DNA from: Actinoplanes missouriensis 431
GTDB lineage: Bacteria; Actinomycetota; Actinomycetes; Mycobacteriales; Micromonosporaceae
DNA: 64,000 nt
NCBI RefSeq assembly: GCF_000284295.1
Contig: NC_017093.1
Coordinates: 4,340,001-4,404,000, forward strand
Direction: 5' to 3'
Shown: in pieces, positions 58,934 through 64,000 of the stretch
Layout of the letters: each line of letters begins with the position of its first letter
How positions within the stretch are numbered: the stretch's first letter is position 1
Program-made: the position numbers and the translations under genes
The notes under the pieces: model-generated
Told to the model about the DNA's origin: nothing
Database searches by the model: none
The model's input: only the letters and a program-made list of their open reading frames with translations

Positions 58934-60505
58934 ATGATGATTCGCAGTGTCAGCACCGGACGACTCGCCGCCGCGGCCGCGCACACCGAGGCCGCCCTCG
59001 CCGTGCACGCCCCCCACCTCGTCGACGGCTTCCTGCGCAGCCTGCCGCAGGCCGCCGACACCGTCGGCCGCCGGCTGCGCGCCGCCCTGGTCCGCGAAGG
59101 CCTCACCCCGGCCGTCGCCGGCGGCCACACCTACGCCTTCGGCCGCGTCGAATACCCGGTCGCCGGCGTCAGCGACCCGGTCGACCTGCTCGCCGGCATC
59201 GACAACGGCCCGTTCGCCGCCGAGATCCGCAACGCGGTGATCAACCTGGCCGTCGCCCTGTCCCGCTTCACCGTCCAAGATCAAAATCACAATCCGGACC
59301 TCGACGCCGTACGCCTGGAACGCCTCGCCGTCGCCGGCCACAACCTGCACCCCACCGGCCGCACCCGGCTCGGCTGGGACGCCGGCGACGTCCTCGCCCA
59401 CGACCTCGAAGCCGGCCACACCACCGTCGGCCTCGTCGCCGTCCGCGACGACCACCACCTCGGCGACGACCTCGGCGCCCACCTCGGCCTGCCCGCCGCC
59501 CCCGCCGGATACCGCACCCAGCCCGTCCACGCCTGGCAACTCGACCTCGTCCACCACCGCTACCGCGACCTGTTCACCGACGGCGTGCTACGCGACCTCG
59601 ACGGCCGGCTCGACGCCGTGCCCACCGCCGCCCTGCGCACCCTCTACCTGCCCCAACTCGGCCGCTATCTCAAGGTGTCCCTCGACATCCAGGTCACCTC
59701 CACCCGCCGCAGCATCAGCGTCGCCAGCACCCGCAACGGCCCCGCCCTCTCCGACCTGCTGCACCGCCTCGTCGCCGACGACCCCGACGGCCACCGGCTA
59801 CTGCTGCTCGCCGAGACCGGCGGCGCCGCCGTCCCCGCCGGCAGCGGACGCGACCTGTCCGCCATCGCCCGCGACGGCCTCACCGGACGACTCGGCACCG
59901 GCGAACACCCCGTACCCGGAGGCGCCCTCCCCGCCGTCGACCCCACCACCGGAACCACCGTCATCGCCGGACTCGTCACCGCCTCCGGCCTCACCCCGGC
60001 CGCCTGGCTCACCGCCTACACCCGGCTGCTGCTACCCCCGCTGCTGCGCCTCGCCACCCGCGGCGTCGCCCTCGAAGCCCACCTGCAGAACTGCCTGCCC
60101 ACCTTCCTCGGCGGACACCCCCACCGCCTCGCCCTGCGCGACTTCGCCGGCCTGCGCCTGCACCCCGGCCGCCTCGCCGCCGCCGGCCACCACCTCGACC
60201 TCTGGCCCGGCTCCGTCATCAGCACCGACGACGAGGACGTGCTGCGCGCCAAACTCGGCTACACCGCCCTGCAGGCCCACCTCGGCGAACTCGTCATCCG
60301 CCTGCAGCAATCCCACGGCCTGCCCGAGGACCACGCCTGGCGCCTCGTCCGCGCCGTCGTCGACGACACCTACGACACCCTCGGCGGCCACCCCGACCAC
60401 GCCTACTTCATCGCCCCCACCATCGCCCACAAAGCCCTCGTCCGGATGCGCCTCGCCACCGGCGGCGACATCTACCTCCCGGTCAGCAACCCCCTGCATG
60501 GCTGA
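58934..60505 (+). CDS. IucA/IucC-family NIS siderophore synthetase 2
   Basis: This 523-aa protein has the second synthetase pattern: GHNLHPTGRTRLGWDAGD, LKVSLDIQVTSTRRSISVAS with NGP, and LEAHLQNCLPTFLGGHPHRL. The first HP of the usual HPxHP is replaced by HN. The C-terminal ferric-reductase-like/FhuF region is present in outline. It overlaps the PLP decarboxylase by 8 nt. Two NIS enzymes imply a two-step condensation. Confidence 0.88.
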   Translation: MMIRSVSTGRLAAAAAHTEAALAVHAPHLVDGFLRSLPQAADTVGRRLRAALVREGLTPAVAGGHTYAFGRVEYPVAGVSDPVDLLAGIDNGPFAAEIRNAVINLAVALSRFTVQDQNHNPDLDAVRLERLAVAGHNLHPTGRTRLGWDAGDVLAHDLEAGHTTVGLVAVRDDHHLGDDLGAHLGLPAAPAGYRTQPVHAWQLDLVHHRYRDLFTDGVLRDLDGRLDAVPTAALRTLYLPQLGRYLKVSLDIQVTSTRRSISVASTRNGPALSDLLHRLVADDPDGHRLLLLAETGGAAVPAGSGRDLSAIARDGLTGRLGTGEHPVPGGALPAVDPTTGTTVIAGLVTASGLTPAAWLTAYTRLLLPPLLRLATRGVALEAHLQNCLPTFLGGHPHRLALRDFAGLRLHPGRLAAAGHHLDLWPGSVISTDDEDVLRAKLGYTALQAHLGELVIRLQQSHGLPEDHAWRLVRAVVDDTYDTLGGHPDHAYFIAPTIAHKALVRMRLATGGDIYLPVSNPLHG

Positions 60506-61640
60506 GCTCCCCGCCCCCGTCACCGCCGCGCTGCGCCGCCTGCCGGCACCCGCCTGCGCCTACGTCTACGACACCGCGTCCCTGGTCACCCGCGCGAACC
60601 GGCTGCGAGCCGCCCTACCCCCCAACACCTCCTTCCTGTACGCCGTGAAAGCCAACGGACACCCCGGCGTCGTCACCGCCCTGGCCGGCGCGGCCGACGG
60701 CCTGGAAGTGGCCTCCGGCGGCGAACTCGCCCTCGCCGTGGCCGCCGGCGCCCGCCGCATCGTCGTCGGCGGACCCGCCAAGACCGACACCGAACTCGCC
60801 GCCGCCGTCCGCGCCGGAGCCCTCATCAACGTCGAGAGCGCCCACGAGATGCGCCGCATGGCCGGACTCGGCCTGACCGCCGACATCTGCGTGCGCGTCA
60901 ACCGGGCCGGCACCGCCCTGCACGGCAGCCACGCCATGACCGGCGTACCCACCCCGTTCGGCGTCGACGAAGCCCAACTGCCCGGCCTGCTCGCCGACGT
61001 ACCCGACGGGCTGCGCGTCATCGGCTTCCACCTGCACGCCGTCTCCAACAACCTCGACGGACCCGCGCACGCCGCCTTCCTGCGCGACGCCCTGGACTGG
61101 TCGGTCCGCATCGCCGCCCGCCACCAGGTCGGACTGCGCGTGGTCAACGCGGGCGGCGGATTCGGCGTCGACTACGAAACCCAGGCCTCCATGGACGTCA
61201 CAGCCCTGTCGGATGTCTCCGTCCCCGCCGGCGTGGAACTCCTGCTCGAACCCGGCCGCTGGCTCACCGCCGACGCCGGCTGGTACGCCGCCGAAGTCCT
61301 CGACCTCAAAACCACCCACGGCCGCACCTTCGCCGTCCTGCGCGGCGGCACCCACCACTTCCGGCTCCCCGCCGCCTGGGGATACAGCCACCCCTTCACC
61401 GTCCTGCCCGTCGACGACTGGAACCGCACCTACCCCCGCCCCGCCGTCACCGACACCCCGATCGACGCCGTCGGCGAACTCTGCACCCCCCGCGACGTCC
61501 TCACCCGAGGCCAGCACGTCACCCGGCTCCGCGCCGGCGACCTGCTGGTCTTCGGCCGCGCCGGCGCCTACGGCTGGGACATCTCCCACCACGACTTCCT
61601 GCGCCACGACCCCCCGGAGTTCGTCATCCTCCCGAGCTGA
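60498..61640 (+). CDS. Type III PLP-dependent decarboxylase (LysA-like)
   Basis: This 380-aa alanine-racemase-fold enzyme has the PLP Lys in SFLYAVKANGHPGVV (about residue 51), HLHAVSNNL and the PLP phosphate loop NAGGGFGVDY. LLEPGRWLTADAGWY and the dimer-interface motif GELCTPRDVL follow. It resembles diaminopimelate/ornithine-type decarboxylases used in NIS siderophore clusters (as PvsE and SbnH) to make an amine or decarboxylated building block. Third gene of the operon. Confidence 0.9.
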   Translation: MAELPAPVTAALRRLPAPACAYVYDTASLVTRANRLRAALPPNTSFLYAVKANGHPGVVTALAGAADGLEVASGGELALAVAAGARRIVVGGPAKTDTELAAAVRAGALINVESAHEMRRMAGLGLTADICVRVNRAGTALHGSHAMTGVPTPFGVDEAQLPGLLADVPDGLRVIGFHLHAVSNNLDGPAHAAFLRDALDWSVRIAARHQVGLRVVNAGGGFGVDYETQASMDVTALSDVSVPAGVELLLEPGRWLTADAGWYAAEVLDLKTTHGRTFAVLRGGTHHFRLPAAWGYSHPFTVLPVDDWNRTYPRPAVTDTPIDAVGELCTPRDVLTRGQHVTRLRAGDLLVFGRAGAYGWDISHHDFLRHDPPEFVILPS

Positions 61641-61976
61641 CCGGTTTCCGCCACACCGACACGTAGCTCTCGCTGTCCGAGGTGAACGGCGCCCCGGTCC
61701 AGCGACGACCGGAATCTCCTCCGCCGGCGCCTTGCGCCGCAGCTGGTCCACCATCGGCACCGGCCGGGTGGCGATCCCGGTCACCGCGACACCCCGCGCG
61801 GCGAGGGGGATCGCCACCCGGCCGGTGCCGATCGCGAACTCCAGCGCGTCGCCGGAACCGGCAAGCCGGGCGAGGAATTCGACGGCCGGCCCGAGCACCG
61901 CGGGCGCCGACATCTCGGCCGAGACCTCGTCATACCGCCGGGCCGTCTCCTCGTCCCACAGATCGCTGCTCGTCAT
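61624..61976 (-). pseudogene. Second gutted copy of the methyltransferase, frameshifted
   Basis: From the ATG at 61976 the reading is MTSSDLWDEETARRYDEVSA to motif I IGTGRVAIPLAARGV and on to EEIPVV. The middle is then absent, and the C-terminus GAPFTSDSESYVSVWRKP is present in another frame (about 61630-61690). About 140 residues are missing. Inside lies a 26-bp inverted repeat. It is clearly related to the 54347 copy but its deletion has different ends. Confidence 0.7.
61753..61832. repeat. 26-bp perfect inverted repeat inside the methyltransferase remnant
   Basis: Left arm 61753-61778 (starting ATCGGCACCGGCCGGGTGGC) is the exact reverse complement of 61807-61832, with a 28-bp spacer. On the minus strand the right arm encodes the SAM motif IGTGRVAIP. 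The left arm places RPVPM where relatives have a different sequence, as expected from a template switch that copied the motif backwards. Confidence 0.8.
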
Positions 61977-62062
61977 GGGATCCGAGTCTGTGCCCCGCAC
62001 TCCGCCGGCGCCACCGGATCACCGGCATCCCGCTCGCCGGCCCATCGAGGACAATCGCCGGC

Positions 62063-62695
62063 ATGGATGTCCGATACGACGAGTTGCTCGATCCGCTGCG
62101 GCAGGCCTACGACGCCCGCGCCGCCTGGCGTGACCAGACCACCAAGCAACCGTGGAAACTCGCCGAACGCCAAGCCTTCCGCGACCACCTCGCCCCCGGC
62201 GCCCGGCTGCTCGAAGTCGGCGCCGGCACCGGGCAGGACAGCGCCTACTTCCAGCAGCACGGCCTCACCGTCGTCGCCGCCGACCTGTCACCGGCCATGG
62301 TCGAGCACTGCCGCGCCAAAGGCCTCGACGCCCACGTCATGGACTTCCTGCACCTCGACGTCCCGCCCGCCTCGTTCGACGCCGTCTACGCGATGAACTG
62401 CCTGCTGCACGTCCCCAACCACGACCTGCCCGCCGTGCTCACCTCCCTGCGATCCGTCCTGCGCCCCGGCGGCCTCTTCTTCGTCGGCGTCTACGGCGGC
62501 GCCCAGAGCACCGAAGGACCCCTCGCCGACGACCAGCACGACCCGCCCCGGTTCTTCTCCATGCGCACCGACGCGCAGCTGCTCGGCTTCGCCGGGGCCG
62601 CAGGGTTCGACGTGGTCGACTTCCACCCGGTCGACGCCGGTAATGGATTCCGGTTCCAGTCGCTGACCCTGCGGCGCCCGGCCCCCGGTTCCTAG
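62063..62695 (+). CDS. Class I SAM-dependent methyltransferase
   Basis: This 210-aa protein has motif I LLEVGAGTGQDSAYFQQHG, motif II DLSPAMVEHC, FDAVYAMNCLLHVP and LRSVLRPGGLFFVGVYGG. It is intact, unlike the remnants at 54.3 and 61.6 kb, and only distantly related to them. Substrate unknown. Its stop overlaps the convergent hydrolase gene by 4 bp. Confidence 0.9.
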   Translation: MDVRYDELLDPLRQAYDARAAWRDQTTKQPWKLAERQAFRDHLAPGARLLEVGAGTGQDSAYFQQHGLTVVAADLSPAMVEHCRAKGLDAHVMDFLHLDVPPASFDAVYAMNCLLHVPNHDLPAVLTSLRSVLRPGGLFFVGVYGGAQSTEGPLADDQHDPPRFFSMRTDAQLLGFAGAAGFDVVDFHPVDAGNGFRFQSLTLRRPAPGS

Positions 62696-63426
62696 TCGCG
62701 CAGGTGACGGTCGAAGAACCGGGCCGCGTCGTCACCTGCGTGCTGCGGGACCCCGGTGTGCCCGCCCATGTTGGCGTGCAGCGTCTTCTCCGCCGACCCC
62801 AAAGCGTCGAACAGGTCCAGGGCCATCTGCCGGTCGTTGTTCTCGTCGTCCCACTGCAGCAGCACCAGCAGCGGAATCGTCACCCGCCGGGCCTCCTCGA
62901 CGATCGACCGCGGCACGTAACTACCGGCGAACAACACCGCCGCCGCGATCCGCGGCTCGACCAGCGCCAGCCGCACCCCGATCGAGATGATCCCGCCCGA
63001 GTAGCCGACCGGACCGCCGATGCCGGGGACGCCGAGCAGCGCGTCCAGCGCGGCCCGCCACTCCGGGACCGCCGCCTCGACCAGCGGCAGAACCAGCCGG
63101 TCGACCACGTCGTCGCTGACCGGCTCACCCGCGGCGAGGGCCCGCCGCAGGTCGGCGCGGGCCTGCTCGGCGACGGCCGACCGCGGCCGTGCCCCGCCGC
63201 CCGGCAACTCGATCGTCGCCGTGGCGTACCCGGCCGCCGCGGCGTGCCGGCCCCGGGCCTGCAGACGCGGATACATCCGGGTCAGATCGCCGGGATGACC
63301 GGCCAGGATCAGCGGCGCCGTCCCGGCCGCCTCGGGCGTCCACAGGAAGCCCGGGATGTCGCCCAGGGTGAAGGCGCGCTCGACAACACCACCGTCGTCG
63401 AGACGCCGCTCAGAACTGAATTCCAT
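62692..63426 (-). CDS. Alpha/beta hydrolase, dienelactone-hydrolase-like
   Basis: This 244-aa protein has an alpha/beta hydrolase core. The nucleophile elbow is GYSGG (PVGYSGGIISIGVRLAL), an acidic position lies in LLQWDDENND and a terminal His in MGGHTGVP. The N-terminal strand FLWTPEAAGTAPLILAGHPG contains the oxyanion-hole HPG. Likely an esterase or acyl hydrolase. Promoter probably in the 220-bp gap to its right, which includes a CCTAGG palindrome. Confidence 0.85.
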   Translation of the reverse strand: MEFSSERRLDDGGVVERAFTLGDIPGFLWTPEAAGTAPLILAGHPGDLTRMYPRLQARGRHAAAAGYATATIELPGGGARPRSAVAEQARADLRRALAAGEPVSDDVVDRLVLPLVEAAVPEWRAALDALLGVPGIGGPVGYSGGIISIGVRLALVEPRIAAAVLFAGSYVPRSIVEEARRVTIPLLVLLQWDDENNDRQMALDLFDALGSAEKTLHANMGGHTGVPQHAGDDAARFFDRHLRD

Positions 63427-63507
63427 GGTCGTGCCTTTCGGGAGTGCTCGCGAAACGGCGCTCCCGGACGACCTATCGCCCGGCCGTGACCCCGCAGGGA
63501 GGCACCC

Positions 63508-63633
63508 ATGTCGATACAGCGTTCACGGGTACCACCTCCTCGGTCTCTCGCACGGCCTCGGAAACCTAGCACAGGGTCGGTCGGCGAAGCCGTCCTTATC
63601 GGTTCCGGGTGCGGCTTGCCGCACTGCACCTAA
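63508..63633 (+). CDS. Possible 41-aa peptide
   Basis: ATG at 63508 follows a good Shine-Dalgarno sequence (GGGAGG, 63498-63503). The 41-aa reading is basic at the start (RSRVPPPRSLARPRKP) and ends VLIGSGCGLPHCT with two cysteines. It lies antisense in the leader of the hydrolase gene. It could be a precursor-like peptide or coincidence; no modification genes are adjacent. Confidence 0.25.
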   Translation: MSIQRSRVPPPRSLARPRKPSTGSVGEAVLIGSGCGLPHCT

Positions 63634-63636
63634 AGC

Positions 63637-63646
63637 ATCCTAGGAT
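63637..63646. promoter_or_regulatory. ATCCTAGGAT palindrome
   Basis: A perfect 10-bp palindrome, extended by CCTAG-GATT-CTAGG (63639-63652), upstream of the hydrolase gene. It resembles short GntR-type operators and the TACCTAGGTA site at 40253. Confidence 0.4.
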
Positions 63647-63647
63647 T

Positions 63648-64000
63648 CTAGGTTGAAGGGGAAGCCGAGACCAGCAGGATGCGGTCCTGGCGGACGATCA
63701 GGATCCGGCCGTCAGCGGCGACCGCCATGGCCTCGTGACCTGCCACGTGACCGAAATCGTCCAGGGCCTGCCGGGTGCACCGAACCTCGTCACAGCGCCA
63801 CAGGACCTGCCGCCAATACACGTCCGCCGACTCCGGGCCGGGCTGCTCCCCCACCGTGACGTGCAGGCCCGGCCGGGCGGTCTCCTCCGCCGCCGTCACA
63901 TAGACCGTCGACCCGGCGGCCACCACCGCGCCCGACCTCGGCGACAGCCGGCTGCCCGGCACGTCCAGCGGGCGCTCGCCGACCCGCACCTGACCCGGCT
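63648..64000 (-). CDS. C-terminal part of an unrecognised protein, 5' end outside the window
   Basis: The minus frame is open from the window edge to a stop at 63648. About 116 codons are visible (GAVVAAGSTVYVTAAEETAR, ALDDFGHVAGHEAMAVAADG, RILIVRQDRILLVSASPST), with alternating short strands like the last blades of a beta-propeller. No family recognised. The gene must start beyond 64000. Confidence 0.6.
   Translation of the reverse strand, partial: PGQVRVGERPLDVPGSRLSPRSGAVVAAGSTVYVTAAEETARPGLHVTVGEQPGPESADVYWRQVLWRCDEVRCTRQALDDFGHVAGHEAMAVAADGRILIVRQDRILLVSASPST

Noticed and set aside
60615..62000. 461-aa minus-strand ORF covering the decarboxylase and methyltransferase remnant
   Set aside because: Only its first 90 residues are real (the methyltransferase remnant); the rest is the Gly/Val/Asp shadow of the PLP decarboxylase.

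Overview
The window is very GC-rich DNA with densely packed genes, many GTG/TTG starts, frequent 4-base ATGA/GTGA overlaps and actinobacterial gene families: DesK/LiaS-type kinases, a LAL regulator, PadR, YtrA-type GntR, CGNR/ABATE, DUF3626, DUF3500, DUF6204 and a paired dynamin operon. A FliA/WhiG-type sigma factor and overall style suggest a filamentous actinomycete of the Micromonosporaceae (Actinoplanes-like). That placement is inference. I see no rRNA, tRNA, CRISPR array, prophage or complete insertion sequence.

Layout. 0-12 kb: the end of a PPDK-like gene; a GntR/ABC operon behind a perfect operator palindrome; a Clp-N/HTH protein with nested operator repeats; a GDSL hydrolase; a 2H phosphoesterase; an ABC exporter with its own two-component system; a FliA-like sigma factor whose ribosome binding site lies in a hairpin. 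12-16.5 kb: a PadR/membrane-protein pair, an ABC-F ATPase and uppP. 16.5-21.8 kb: a degraded accessory patch with a frameshifted DUF3626 gene, two decayed recombinase tails, a WapI-like immunity protein, an unfamiliar 247-aa protein bracketed by 30-bp direct repeats, and a GNAT gene with a repeat-derived insert. 21.8-33.5 kb: a second two-component system, an MFS/GntR pair, a three-gene dynamin operon and a LAL regulator.

33.5-38.2 kb holds a lipoprotein, an acyltransferase, a guanidine-III riboswitch controlling an SMR exporter, a two-domain VOC protein, a gutted phosphoesterase and a ricin lectin. At 38.57 kb lies a 28-bp site that looks like a chromosomal dif (XerCD) site. About 520 bp further on is a tyrosine recombinase gene whose start codon lies in a second dif-like palindrome. 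Local strand composition switches from C-rich to G-rich on the + strand around the same place. I propose that this is the replication terminus region.

40-55.5 kb carries membrane and secreted proteins, an AraC/quinone-reductase pair, ohrR-ohr, a TSUP transporter preceded by a 29-aa ORF, small immunity-like genes, an MFS transporter, a CGNR regulator and a HIT protein. 55.7-61.6 kb holds a flavoprotein divergent from a three-gene NIS-siderophore-type operon (two IucA/IucC synthetases and a PLP decarboxylase). The last 2.4 kb holds a methyltransferase, a hydrolase and a truncated gene.

A recurring theme is genes that keep both ends but have lost the middle: two copies of one methyltransferase (54.3 and 61.6 kb) and a metallophosphoesterase (37.3 kb). 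One methyltransferase copy also contains a 26-bp perfect inverted repeat made from its own SAM-binding motif.
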